A stretch of 64,000 bases of DNA. It comes from Struthidea cinerea. Taxonomy: Eukaryota > Chordata > Aves > Passeriformes > Corcoracidae. The stretch is from assembly GCA_013397865.1 (NCBI GenBank), contig VZTI01004400.1, positions 310,001 to 374,000 on the forward strand, read 5' to 3'. Made by a program: the position numbers and the translations under genes. Shown here in pieces: positions 26,400 to 40,272 of the stretch (position 1 is the first letter of the stretch; each line of letters begins with the position of its first letter). Under the pieces are notes generated by a model, which saw nothing but the letters and a program-made list of their open reading frames with translations, was not told where the DNA came from and ran no database searches.

Positions 26400-29227
26400 G
26401 TCTTCAGGGGGAAAAAGATATTTAAAGAACAGTAAGAAGTTAATATACCTCCATAAAAACTTAAATGCATAGGGCCATATTGTGACAATTTGCTCATACA
26501 GTACTGAGGTACTATTTAACATGCAAATTGTGTAATGGGGACTCTTTATTTTGAAACACTAGATTCAGTTATTCAGGTTCTTTTTGCTTACTTAATTATT
26601 CCATAAGTTGTCAAAATTGCTACAGAAAATAATTACCTGTTGAAGATGGTCCTATGTAATTGAGGAAGGCTGTCATAAACTGTCTGTTTATGTAACTTTT
26701 AGCTGTGATTAAAAGTCCCAGTAAAAACTGTAATATTCTGAAATTTAATGTAAGAATTTGTTTGGATTTTTCCCTGAAAATAATAGCATGAGTACACTTT
26801 TGATGGTACTTTCAAAATTTTTCATGAACAATAAATATTCTAATCCATAAACTGTATGCAAGTAAACCATGCTACTTATTCACTATATGTTATATATAAA
26901 TCCCAATGTTTTAACAGGTAAGCTACATCATGGTCTACTCAAATTTTTATATTTTTTCATCCCATTGAACATATCCTAGCACTGCTCAATGGTGGATATA
27001 CTTGTCTATTCATAAACAAGTGTATGAAAAACTGTCATATGTCTTTTGCTGTCCATTTGTCCCTGGATGGTAACATTGGATGGGTATTTTTCAAATTAAG
27101 ACTTTGTGAAGTTAAGCTCGAAAGACTGCATTTGTATTTTGCCTCTATAGGAGTTCCTGTTTCTATAATAATAATACTACTATAATTTCTGATTCATATA
27201 GAGATAGATTTCATAGCCTTCAAACACCTTCTAAGAAAACAATACTCAATTTTCAACTAATAATTGCTATTGTTTAATTTGTTGTATTGAATGCCTGATG
27301 TATTCATAAAGTAATGTCAAGGTGATTGTGGGAACATGAGGCCTTGGTGCCACGGAAATAAACACTTGCTTACATAGACACATTTCAAAAAGAAAAAATC
27401 ACTTTTATAAAAGTTCATTAAGAGATACTTTTTACATTAACATTGATTGGGTTGCAGAAAGAATTCTTTGCTATTTTTCGTTTATATGTGTTAACTGGGG
27501 GACCACGTATGGGATTGATGCTGAGTCAGTTCATACCCTACTTGGTGGTGACAGAAGGAAATGCTGTTTAGGGGGAGCATGTGAACCTGCTTACTTTCTG
27601 CATTAGCCCTCTCTTCCCTTTCTTCTTAGTTTGGCAGACAAAAGTGGTCACCTCCACTTCCTTTCTTCCACACAGTCTTCTTGAGCCAAAATGGTCTGAT
27701 GTATCTTCTTGAGTTTTCCACATTTCCCTCATTCCATTAGGTCTGAGAATTTCTCCCAAGGTTTATTTCTATCCTTGATGTATTTGTGAGATTCTTACTT
27801 GATTTTCTGAGTTATTTACCAAAACTCTACTGTGCTGTATAGAAACTCATGTGATCAAGAACTGTCACTGCTGACAGTTTTTCAAGCCTCAGATGAATGT
27901 AAATACCACCTCAAGCTTCAATTTTTCAATGGTAATGAAAGTTTACTCCAGCAGAGGAGTAAGACCTCTCACCGAGTTGGATCACCTGGCTCTTACCATA
28001 GGTGCTCCAGAGATCCTCAGTGTGGATTTACTTTGAAGAGGATCAACTAAGAGCTCTGTAGCAGAACATTCTGCATTTTCCTTAGCTCCTCAAAGCACAT
28101 CAGCAAAACTGAGATTTCCTGGGGCCATACCAGTGCTGCTTACCCAGCTGTTTCAGCTGGTCCTGCTCCAAGGAGCCCTCCAGCAGCCCAGTGCAAAGCG
28201 CCAGAAGGTCACACCTCCCGCCTCTCCTATAGTCTTGTCAAGCTGCAGCCTTAAAGAGGAGATGGTGACAGCATAATGATTCCTCAGATAGCATAGACAG
28301 AAGAGGTTTGTTCTGAAATGTGTGACAGGCTGGTTAGTGGCTGTAGGTGAACACTGCAAAGGAGGTGAATGCCAAGTCAGACATACCAGGCTGACACCAG
28401 ACATCACTGTTCAGAAATGTGCTGCTTTTCCTGCCCTCGTGCTGATAATGCCTGTCTCCCTGTGCTTATCTTGTCCTCTGCTGGTCTCTCAGTGAGCTAT
28501 GAAAAGTGGTATCAAGAACAAAGGCATCAACTCCTTACTGTTTCTCTTTGATGTCTTGATCTCAGAAATGAAAATTTGGGTGTAAGTGTAAGCTGTGAGG
28601 GGCTATGCTGAGAAAGAGTTTTTGACAGCTTCTGTGTCAGCTCTGGAAGTGCTCTAGAAGAATTACACATGCTCACCTGTCAAAATAAAACTATGCAATA
28701 GACATCCCTAAAAAAATAACAGGAGGAATTATAAAATTGCTAACTACACCCTACTAAAAAAATGATGGACAGTTTTAGAGGAAGCACTTTACCACAGAAA
28801 TAACAACCTCAATGAATTCTTCAAGTCCAGTAAAGATTACAGGCTTTGCTTCCAATACTGGAGCAATCCAGTTTCCTGAAACATGCTGACACCTGGCACA
28901 CTATGATACACCTGTACTGGGAAGATGCTTGTAGGTAAGATCACCTCTATCTACCAGGACTACTTCAAGTTCACATGACAAGAGAAAAAATGTACAGCTG
29001 TGGAAATACCCTGTATATTTAGCTATAGGAAAAAAATTAAAACACATCAGATCAATGCTTCCTATGATTCTCTAGTTTGAAAAAATAAACATTTTGTCAT
29101 GTCCAGATCTTCTAATACAATAATTCACTGAAACGTAACCTTAAAAATAAGCAAATGTACTACTATTATCAAGAATATGCTGGAATTGCAAGGCAGAGTC
29201 AATTCAGAGTTATCTGCTTGTGCTACT

Positions 29228-29248
29228 TATATATATATCATATATATG
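29228..29248. repeat. TA-rich simple repeat
   Basis: TATATATATATCATATATAT-like sequence forms an alternating AT tract with one C interruption. Confidence 0.8.
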
Positions 29249-32200
29249 CTTCAAAAACAAACAAAAAAACTCTATATTATTTAGAGTTTAACAAAGTAAA
29301 AAAAAAATCTATGGAAATATAAAATGGATTTTATGGTTGCTAGGTTTTGCTTGCAAGCATTGGCTTGCTTTTTTTTTTGTTTCACATTGGCTTGCTTTTT
29401 CAACTGAAAATTCTTCTGTTGTATACCAGAGAAAGGACCTGCAACATTTAAAGTGTGTGGTAGACTCCTGTTAAATGAAATCTGGTCTGACAGATGCTGA
29501 AAGAAAATAAATTATTTAAGAAAAATGTTGCATAAAAGTTTTACTGAACTGAGAGAAAGAAAAAAATCCCATGACTACCTGCTTTGCTCTAAATAACATC
29601 AATAGAAGTGGCAACACCAAAATAGCTATTTGTAGAAGAAAGATGTAATGGAAAAATCAAAAATCCCTGTAACTGCTATTCTTTTTGTGTTTTGGGTGCA
29701 TGTAGCTTTCAAGGTAGCTTAGTGCAACTATTATGGGTTCTCACTCATGTCAAATATTCCTATTAAATCAAGAGAAGCATTTGGTGAATAAGATTTCAAG
29801 ATTATCTTTTTTTCTTTTCTATAGCTTTTAAACTATCTTTACTTTTCTATCATCATTCAGAATAGAGAAAAGAAAAACGGAGAGATTTTGTGGCATCTTT
29901 GGTTACATGTGTACGCTTTGGTCTCACTTGACCTTGGGTGTTACGGTGGCACTAATCCTGGGTGTGCCTGCAGGGCAGCTATGACCAGCTGGGCATACTC
30001 TGTTCCACTCTTCAGATTTCAGGAAATGTGCTGGTCCAGTGGTCCAGGGAAGACCAATACGGCATGTTAAAGAAAGATAAAACGTGTCCACAGTGAAAAA
30101 CACTACGAGCTCAAGATGAAGCTTATCAAGGACTACATTAAGTGTTTACTGGGTCAAAATCTGTAAATACCAACCTAGGAACAAAATTTTGTTATGTAGC
30201 CTTTCAATTCAGTAGACAAAACATAGTAAGAACGAAAGGAACCTGACAATCCATTTTAGACATCAGAAGCAAAATTAGGGCTATTTTTTCTGCAGTCAAT
30301 ACAATTGTCTCAGCAAGAGCTACATAGGTTTATTGTCACAGGATGTTTTTTTCTAAAAGAGATGTTTTATTTCAAACTGGACTTAATGCAATGAAAATCT
30401 ATATTCTGTGTTTTACTGAAGATGAGACAGCTATCAAGACAGTCTCATTTAACTGTAATGTCAATATAACTATGAAAGCCTCATTTCAGAGTCTGTCTTT
30501 AAAGCAGGACGGACATTGATTTAAGACTCCAAGTGTAATTTTATTTTGTTTAGGCCTACATTTTTCACTGCTGAAGCAGGACTCTACCGAAGATGAACGC
30601 GTACTTTGCACACCTTTAATCACCTGCCCCCACCCTCAGTCTGTAAGCTTTGCTGGCATAATTACGTCAGCAAAAGTTGCAAAGATGTGTGGTTCATTCA
30701 TTGGTGTCACTGCTCTGATATAGGATCAGTTATACCGGCAAGTGTGAACCTTCGGAAGTAATCCGTCAAGGCCACAGATTTACAATCTTATTGCTGAAGA
30801 TACTCCTTAAGTATTGAGATATTTTTCTCAGAAAACATTGAGTAGCCATAAGATTCATATATTTGTAATAAAAAAGGTGGTCTCAGTCAGTTTCCCCACA
30901 CAGAACTATTTTGGTAGGAAAGTGCTAAAATATTCTTGTTGACCTTTACTAACTAAAGAACATCTCTTTTGAATTCAACATGACCTTTCTTTTCAAAATG
31001 GAGTTAGGTTATATCAAAGAAGGTTAACAAGTCTAAAAGGTCAAAATGAAATAAAATCTTTTGAAGTAATCAAAATATTTCTGTTGACCTGAACTTTATT
31101 GATTTATTCATGCACTCATTTTTTGCATGAAAATTGTATGTAAAAATGATTATATATGAGACATTACTAGTGCTGCAAAGTGGGAGAAAAAAATCAAAAT
31201 CTTCAAAATTTTTATGAAAGACAAATGTTTTCATGTACTTCTGTATCTTGAGATGCACCTTACGTTTGACTGTCAACAAGAAACTGGGAGTTGATTAAAG
31301 AAAAAGCAGCTTTTGAATTGGGGAAGTTGAATTACTTAATTTTAGAAGGACTTAGGGAGGAGAAGTATGTGTTTCTGCTTCAATTATAATGATGAAATTA
31401 TGGAATATACTTATTATGCTGGGCTTACCATTAGAAGTTAAAGATTTTGCTTAAAATTTTTGAAAACAAAGGAAAGACCTCCCCTTACTATAGCAATCCC
31501 TCAATTATGACTTAGTGCAGTCATAAAAATAGCAGCAAAATCCTCTAATAGGTTGATGGACCATCACCTTACCATTTTGGAGAATATAAAAAAACAAGTA
31601 AGGAAATTAAAATCGTCCTTTATGTTGAGAAATAATCTTTTTTTTATTTGCCACGGCCCAGAAACTATTCATTTATCAGTGCCTGCATAGGGTGGCAGTG
31701 GTCTCTACTGATATTTGCCTCTGAAAATGTCATAAAACCCTACTTTATGCTTCCCTCTTCCCCCACACATGATATATATGTTTTTAAATCCTCTTAGGGA
31801 ATGGATTTTTCACTTTCTAAATTAAGTCAGTGTCCATTTGTTGTTGTTGTCACTGCAATGAAAATAAGCATCGTGATAAATATTTTCAGAATATAGAAAT
31901 CAAGGGAATTATAGCACTAAATAGACAATATAAGATAATTGTAGAGGTGAGATTGTTGTCCTCCTTGACCCAAATAGCTGGGCAAAATTGAGGACCTGAG
32001 TTTTCTTATAGGAAGAAGCAACTGATGATAGATTCTGTTAGTTGTTGGATGCAAGTCTGGCTTATTTACAGGGAAAGTGTTAAATCCAGTTCCTCTGAGT
32101 GCCACATAATGGGCAGTAAGTCATATCCTTGCTTACAACTCAAAGCCTACCCACTAGGAAATTAATTACAACAAGAACCTCTACCTTGCTTCCAGCTGGG

Positions 32201-35200
32201 GCCACCCAAACAGTTTGTCCCTGGCTGTCCTCTGTGGTTTAGCTCTACTGTTCTCCTTTCTGCCTTTGCCATCCTTCCCAAGAATGCTGTCTGTTTCCAT
32301 TGCCATAAGCAAGGAGGCACCGAATTGCTCCAGACACCAAAAGGAGTGCCTGGCATGGCCTTCAGCGTAGCAGGAAATCTAGCTAGGAAAGAAAAGAAAA
32401 CTAGAAGGAATGGCAAGTCTGGGTTGTGAACCACAATTCTGGGCAGCTCCACAGGAAAGGAGGGGAAAATCCTCGTCTTGTGAAGCTGATACCAAGAACT
32501 GCACATTTCTGGAAGAATCTGTGCAGTGCAAGAGGGTCTGAGTGGTAACAAAGGTCTTCATTCCTCTGACCTACTTTTCTTATGTGTCTTGGCCCCCTGC
32601 CCTCCCTTCAAAGAAAACCACACATTCTACTGCCAAGAGTGCTTTATTGAGCCTTTGTAACACTCGTCCCTCTGTCTCTATGCACATACACAGAAACTTT
32701 TAATTATCCAGTCACTAGATATGCAACTGGGGCAACATTCTCTGAGGAAATAATATGATGTAAAACTTCTACTGAAGCTATAGCTGAGTGCAGAGTGGGA
32801 AGAGTCAGTCACAGTTGTTTGAAACTCTCCATGATTCAAGAGAATTTTGCCTTTTCCCTTTCATTTGCTAGTCTGCCATTGTTTGCAGGGATCACAGTGG
32901 TTTCTTGACTCAGTCTAAACTACTATTTTGCATTTTATGTTAATACAAATAAAGGAAACTGCTTGGATAAGGAGATGATATTAATAAAAATAGCAAGAAA
33001 TCTCTGGGAACCTTTTGGCTCTCAAAATACAGTTTCATTTAAACAAAAATGAACCACCACAACGGGAAAATAAAACTCATTAAGTAAAGTGATGTTATAA
33101 ATAATGTTGATGGGAGATTTTCTCTACAGATAAATGTATGGGCAAATTCATGATACGAGAGTTTATAAATAGCTCTTCCGGCATTTTATCATCTTTAAAT
33201 CACACTAATTTACAGTATGTATGCTGACTGATTCATGGAATTATCTGTACAAGAGGCAGATGGAGACCTAAAAAGTAGGTTTCTTTTAAATATATTGCAG
33301 GGTGATATCACTGTGTCTGTATTATCAAACATTATTGTTTTGGGACAATAGGAATTACAGTGGTTATCTCTAATATATTTGAGGGAGGAGGGGAAGTTTC
33401 CTGTCTTTCTTCACTCCCATTCACTTGCAAATTTAGGCCTGGATTCTGTATATGTAACAAGCTGAAGGATGTAAAATAGCAACATCAATATCCCTGAAGC
33501 CCCCAAATATATCAGTACTTTTTTCCTTGGCTTGCACTGTACATCTTCTTTATTCTTTAGAAAACCGAATTGAGAAAAGTTACTGAATTAAAAAAAAATG
33601 GGATATTCATGTTGGTATTCCAGCAGGTGTCATTTCATTGTGTCATGTTTACTAGCTAACCATTACTGAATTACTGTCTCATACTAAAATACCACTTGGA
33701 ATGAAGATTTTTTAGGAGTTACTATATAAACATATATATTTATATATTGAACTGTGGGAAGAGTTTAATTGTTGAAGTATTTGTGAAGCCAGGCAATGCC
33801 TAAAGTCCAGTCCATTGACTTAGGTGGGATGGTGAACTGGATTTCAGTATAACAAGAAAACAAATGAAGCAGAAAATACCCTTTAATCCCATTGGATAAC
33901 CAAAAGACACTCTTCAGTTCATGTCACAGAGGCAAAGGGTCTGTATTCTGATCTATGTAAGAAAGCTCGTGTCCTGAAACACTTCATACCTCATCTTTCA
34001 ATCATTAGAATGTTACAGAAATGTCCAAACTTCTAAATTAACACTGAAGGGAAATTAAATTGGTCGCTGGATTGCAAGAATCCAATAATAGTTTTGTGCT
34101 TTGCTGAGCTACTCTGTGACATACAATGTGATCCATAATGCACCCAAACCCAAGCTCAGATATCAAAAAACAAGGTTGCCTTTTATTCTAGGCTGCCTAC
34201 CACATTTTTAATTGGAAGACATTCCACATGAGCTACCCTACCTTAGTATTACCATTCCTATTTTGCAGTAATGGAAAATATGACTGCACAAAGCAAAAAA
34301 TACATGAAACAAAAGGGATCCATTTCCTGGAAAATCTCTTTTTCATATCACAGCTGTTTTGCTCTAAAAATACCTACAAATTATTAGGTAATCAAAAAGA
34401 TGACAGTGTCTGATCCTCGTCTTTTCATCAGTAATTAAGAGCCTGGCTCTCAATTTCACACTGCATGCTCAAATTGTTTGAATCCTTTTGTGAAACACCT
34501 TTACAGAATTTAGAGTATAAACCAACTATAACTATCCTTGGGGGGAAAAAAAAAGTGAATTTAAGAAGTAAGAATGATCTTCTAATTTAGCAAAGTCTGA
34601 GTTTTAAGACAAGGAATCACATGTGAGCTCCATATGCCTGCTAAATGTGACAAATTAAAGATGCCAGAGATATCTAATTCACCCTGCAAATTAGCTGTAG
34701 TATACAGTCATTATGCCAGTTCCATTGAAGCCATTTAAAGGGAAGATAAAACAGAGAGTGGGATGCTATATGAGGGCCACAGTGTGACAGAAGAGTGTGA
34801 TCCTGCATTTTCTTATACTATGGGAATCACAGAGTTTCTTTTAAACATAGTAAACAGAAGCTGCAACTATTTACCTTATGTTCCATACCCGTCTCTGGAA
34901 AAGACTGAGGCCTGATGTTCTGCCTTTCTCACGGGGGGAACTGCAGCTTCAGCAATGGCACAGCGTCACACCGGAGCCCTGCTGCAATGCTCCCAGCGAG
35001 CTCGCTGAGACTGACCCCCTGCGAGCTCTGTCACACAGCAGCGCCACAACTCTGCAAACAGAATCATCTGCTGCACTGGCCAAGGGACCTGAGGAGGAGA
35101 CCATGTAGAAAAAGTACCTTAGGCAGGTCAAGGACTTCTGGATACTATGTGCTAGCCCAGTCTGTTCTTCACAGACATTTGCTGGATAAAATGCCTCATG

Positions 35201-38200
35201 GAACAAAGACACTTCGCCCTTTGAAGACCTTTGTGAAGCTGCAGAAAGGAATAGCAATAAAGACACAAATTAAGTCAAAGGTACATCATACAAGTATCTG
35301 CCTTTTCCAGAGGGGTTTTGGCCAATATAATAGCCACTAAGAAATTGTACTTATAGATTAAAAAAATAAATAAATAAAAATTCAGATTTCCCTAATGGTT
35401 CTTGGTAGTTTTAAGCTTCACTTCTCCCTGTGGCAGTTCCCACCTAGGCCATCACTCACCTGTTATGACAAGGATCTTCCAGCCCTCCCAGCAGACTGAA
35501 GAGCAAAGAAAATGAAAAAGCAACAGAACTACAGAATTGACTGATAATAGTTTAAACACACACACTGGGGATATAAACATTCTGTTTACTGGTTTGGGTT
35601 GCTTTCTAGACCTAGCGGATCTCATGTAAAACAAGCATTTTACTGGTGATGATACACAACTCTTGTATGAAGTGAACAGACTAAACTATTTATGTTCAAC
35701 TGCTGAAAGCACTCCAGAAATTGATGTCAATGTCAGAAACCTTATTAGGTTTCAGAAGAGGTAGGAAAGCTTCAGCCTAATCACAAGATAGGAGGTCTTC
35801 AGGCTTTTGAGAATGACATCTGAAGGGCATTGAGATTGTTTTCTATAAAAGGAAAGGGCAAATTTCCAGTACATCTATAATCACTGGTAGCATTTATGTT
35901 GTCATCCTCTCTAAAGCAATAACAAAGTGCACAAATGGTGGATGATTAGAGAGGTCAGTCAAGTGCCCCATTCAGCTGTAATTGTAGAGTTTTTGAAAAT
36001 TCTTTTGACATCAGAAAATACCATATTTTTTTTAACCCAGCTTTTTGCTATGATTAGTTAATTCATACGAAATCAGTGAAGAAACAGAATGGCAAATTAA
36101 AAGCAGTAGAACAGGAATGTCATTTTGCAGTAGTGGTAAGTCAACAGCAAAATCAGTTCACTTTAAAATTACTGCTACCTGCCAACATTTAACCCCACAT
36201 GCACAGGACCTCAGCAAATTTTTGTTTAAAATACTACCACCTTGCAGATCTTGAAAGTCTTTTGAAAGTGCTGCCCCAGGTATACTTTTGTTAATGCTGC
36301 AATCAGTATTCTCTCTTTTCCTGCTCTACCTAGAGCACTTCACAAGATTTTAATATCTCACAAAGAAAATCTCAACATGCTGTTTTACTTAATTAACATC
36401 AATTTTGAACTATCATGCCTCATAAAATCTGACAATCTTCCTACTAAGGAAATAATGCTTACTCTCTAATAGTATTTGAAAAGAAGTTATGTTTTCCACT
36501 TCATCGTTTTTGTGCCTGGATCTTAAAAGAGAGATTTTGAGTAATGAATGGACATACACTTTCCAATTTTGAAGCAAATTTTCATGAGAGAATAGCCACA
36601 TAGGAAAAATAAAAATATAACTGCCACAGAACAAATAGGAGTTCTCATTTCAGTAATATTCTTCAAAACAGGGAATTATTCCAATTACTTATGGTTACTT
36701 AAAGGTGGAGGAATCCTTCAGTCCAAGTGTTCAAACTTCAAAATTGGAGTTTTCAATCCAGGAACAGGGGAAACAAACCACATGACATCGTCCCTCGCAC
36801 CAGGTGGAAGTCTACATTATTTATACACTTTCTTGTTTCAGAAAAGTGGGAAACTGGAAGAGAAGAAATACCTGGCAGGAACTGAGAAAACGAAGAGACA
36901 ATACAAAGTCTTGTATTGACTCACCAGTGTGAAGGGAAAAAAAAAGAAAGACTGATGACCACAGCCTTAAATTTTATGTCACTTCTGTAATTCCAGACCA
37001 TGAGAGATGGAGCTATTGGCAGGCTTAGATGCAATTTAGAATTTTAGAAAAATGGCTCTGTAGTACAGTCCTGTTGACACATCAGTTACATACTGAGACC
37101 TCTCTGTAATGATTTGCCCTGTGAAATTTATTACATAACAGAAAAAAATGATGTTAAACATATCTGGTTTATGTATATTTTCATGTAACTTTGACATGAA
37201 AAGGTGCTTTCAGTGCACCTAAATTTTAGCATTGGGCTTTTGTCATTGATTAGGGAGAATGAGGTAGTTCAACTGATCCCCAGACAAACATTTGCAGCAT
37301 CTTAAATGTTGTGATGACACTTAATGTTTGCAGTCATTTCAGTTCTTCAGCTAATGGTTGTTTGCCTGCCATCAACAACCATTAGGATGGAGTCATAAGC
37401 TCTTTGGGAGAGTTAATATTGCTGCCTTGGTTTTTATCTTACTTTATTTTAGCACACCTTTTTTTCCAAGAGCTTTATTTTTCCTTTCAGGGTTTCTACA
37501 GAAGTTCAGGATAGGACAAGGTTTTAAATGTTAATGCCTTGCCTACTGAAGGCTTTGCAAAGAAAGTTGTGAACACTTTCACTGTGCAGTGCATCACAGC
37601 ACAAGGTTGTTTGGGTTTTCTCGTTTTTTTACAGTGTATGAGGTCAGGGGAAATGCCCCACACACAAAAACACCAGTGGAAGAAAGTGAACTGAAGATTA
37701 TTGCTGTGACCGCTGAAATACATAGCAGAACTCATACCTCATCAGAGGCAGCAAGAACAGGCTTTAGGAAATTAATCAGAGCTCTCCAAAGTCTTTCCAT
37801 GTACAATTCTAACTTTCAGTTGGTGAAAACATGATTTTTCCTTATGTAATAATCATTATACTTCTGTATGAGACATTTTACATGTGTTACTCATCAAAAA
37901 GGAAAACTGAAAAGCCCACTGGGACAACCAGGTACAGAAAGCTGCGTCTGGGTTGATCTTAGTTTGGCTGAAGTTCAAATCCAGTCTTTCACAGTAGAAA
38001 GGAAAAATAGCTTTCAGTATTTCAGCATTTTCTGTAAACACCACAGACTGTAGGTACATGCATCTCAGAATAGCCAGCAAGAGTGTTCTGTAGTATGTAA
38101 CTAAAACAAGTTCTCTTAGAATCACATACGAGAAGATCCTTGTGTTCTTATACAATGTACGTCATTAACAAGCAGTTTAGCCATTTGCCCAGACCCTAAT

Positions 38201-39037
38201 ATCTATTCTAATTGTGTACAGCATAGTAGCTAGTTACCCTTTGCTCTGCGTGTCAGCTGTTCTTGCCTCTGTTCATAAAAAAAAAATGTGAGGAGGGCAA
38301 GGGGTGGTTCTTTCAGGTTTCTCTGAGTCTTCGTTATTGCTCCTCCTTCATACAAACAGTTCTGATAGTCTCCAAGTCCTCTTGATTCTGCAATATTATA
38401 CAATCTCCTTTTCGAAATAAATGGAAAGCTACAAACCTTCCAGCAGTATTTCATTTTGCATGGGCAATCACTGGATCTAAAAGACTTTTTTTTCCATATT
38501 TTTGATGATTTACAGTCTCTCCTAAGCTACTGGTGTAGTTTCCATAGTAAATGGTCTTTTATTTAGCTCATGATTATCAATGAAAAACCACCTGAAACAC
38601 AGCAATGGTTCATACACTGTTTATCAGCCATTTGCCAGTGACACAAGAACCGCAGGTAAAAGGAAAGAGGAATTTAAATAAATTATTTTTCATGCCTGTG
38701 CTTTCAAGCTGTTTGCCTTGTTGAAAAATTTTATGTCCTAAAGCTGATAAATATGACTGACAGTGTTAAATACAGAGCGACTTCAGACATTTTCTTTCAG
38801 GTTTGCAGTAGATGTGACCTCGCCAGGTAGCAGCTATCAGGCAGCTGTTTCCTCAGATCCTTGCTTTTCATTGTATTTCTCTGCAGGTTCATGGGCCTGC
38901 TTTCATCACAAGTTACTCTAAAGTTGTCCACTCTGTATTCTGCACATCCTCAATGAACTGAAAATATATCTAAGAACCACCGAGGTGCGAATGCAAAGGA
39001 AATCTGAGTCCAAATATTTCATCTTTTGTTTTTGCAG

Positions 39038-39148
39038 CCGGACCCTGCGGGCAGAGATATCTCCATCCGACCAATCTTGGAGCACTGCGAAAACACCCAC
39101 ATGACCATTTGGCTTGGGATTGTCTACGCTTATAAAGGGCTGCTGATG
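39038..39148 (+). CDS. GABBR2: GABBR2 exon: extracellular loop 2 and start of TM5
   Basis: This exon encodes 37 residues, PDPAGRDISIRPILEHC followed by ENTHMTIWLGIVYAYKGLLM. That is the end of the second extracellular loop and the beginning of transmembrane helix 5 of GABA-B receptor subunit 2. GABBR2 is a class C G-protein-coupled receptor that pairs with GABBR1 at the plasma membrane of neurons and carries the G-protein coupling. The acceptor is TTTTTGCAG and the donor is ATG|GTAAGC. The exon is 111 nt and enters and leaves in phase 0. The cysteine in LEHC is, from knowledge of class C receptors, the extracellular-loop-2 cysteine bonded to the top of TM3. Compared with the mammalian protein as I recall it, the only clear change is Ile for Leu in RPILEHC. 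Confidence 0.97.
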
Positions 39149-40223
39149 GTAAGCAGAGCTTCTTCTGCACAGCACTGACTTCAAGCTGCTATTTACTGAT
39201 AGGCATGAACTGAATTTTATTTGCTTTCCTGATGGCTGGGAGTCAGTTAAAATGGCCTTGAGTACAACTTTTATAATCAGATCTGTTTTAAAGTTCATTA
39301 GACAATAATATGTGGGTATATGCATTCATAAAATAAATAAGACATTAGTAGCACTTAAGCTGAATATTACAGATATACCACAAACCAAAAAATCCTGTAG
39401 TGAAAAGATGGGTCTACAAATGAGACAGCTTTGTAAATAAAGAAGTCAAATACTCTGAATTCCTACAGGTTCTCCAAAAAGACAGATTTAGATTGTTTGA
39501 GATGTTTGCCTCTTAGTTGCAAATGTCCTTGGGAAATAGTCACAAGATGCAAGATTAATTTGGGGCCTGAATCAAAAGAGCCCTTTTGTCACTGAGGCCC
39601 ATCTCCATAAAAAGATTATTTACTAAAACAGACCTCAGGAACCAGGGACCCTGAGGCTTGATAGTTTAAAATAAAAAAGAAAGTGTGACTATTAGTGATT
39701 ACAAGCTCCTGAGCCTGAAGGTTTTGAAAACATCTGATTTTGACAGCACTGACCAACAGAACACCTGTTTCGAGTTGAGCCCCATCTAGATCCTAAGCCT
39801 GATAGACATTAGTCTACAGTGCCTGAAGGGGTCAATCTGTTCTGTGCATTTGTCGCATGCTGGTTCATTAGGACACCGGGAAAGACGGGATCAGCTGCTT
39901 CCACTTGGTGTGGTTGGTGCTGCTGCCCAGAGGGGGCTGCTTGTGCCAGGAGTCCTCTTCTTCCCTCTCCCCTGTGAATGTCTGCTCTGATGAGTCCTGC
40001 TGCTTTTCATGCTGCTTTCTTCAGGCTGAAAAGTCTCTAAATACCCAATACAAGGTTCAACAGGGAGAGATGGGAGGTTTTGTTTCTTAAAGTTCTAAAC
40101 AGTTGCTTTGTGGTCAGACCACTCTGCTGGGGTGAGCCTTCAAGCAAGAAGGCACTAGCATCAAGTGTCGCCAGGTCCCAGGTGAGAGCTCAGATCCTCG
40201 AGCTACTAAAAGGAAGCCTTCTT

Positions 40224-40272
40224 GGAGGAAAGGGAAGGGAAAGGGGAAAAGGAAAAGGAAAAGAAAAAGGAA
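40224..40272. repeat. Homopurine tract of about 49 bases (GGAAA-like)
   Basis: From GGAGGAAAGGG to AAAAAGGAA the plus strand is entirely A and G, with a GGAAA/GGAAAA period. Such tracts can adopt triplex structure. Confidence 0.9.

Larger units (their letters stand above)
1..39037 (+). other. GABBR2: GABBR2 intron, 3' part (at least 39 kb)
   Basis: This stretch ends with a polypyrimidine run and TTTTTGCAG directly before the first recognised exon at 39038. I looked for the exons that should precede it in GABBR2 (TM1 to TM4 and the segment ending just before the PDPAGRD motif) and saw none, so I treat all of it as one intron of unknown full length. It is AT-rich, with many stops in every frame. 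It contains the CR1 pieces, the LTR-like element and the small repeats listed separately. Outside those I see no gene, RNA gene or other recognisable element. A missed short exon or a non-coding RNA cannot be excluded by eye. Confidence 0.75.

Noticed and set aside
32162..32551. 129-codon open frame on the minus strand
   Set aside because: The composition is Pro/Leu/Ser/Trp-rich without a recognisable family. It is probably non-coding.
34915..35340. 141-codon open frame on the plus strand
   Set aside because: It shows no recognisable domain, overlaps other open frames on both strands and has no splice or promoter context. Most likely a chance frame in a GC-richer patch.
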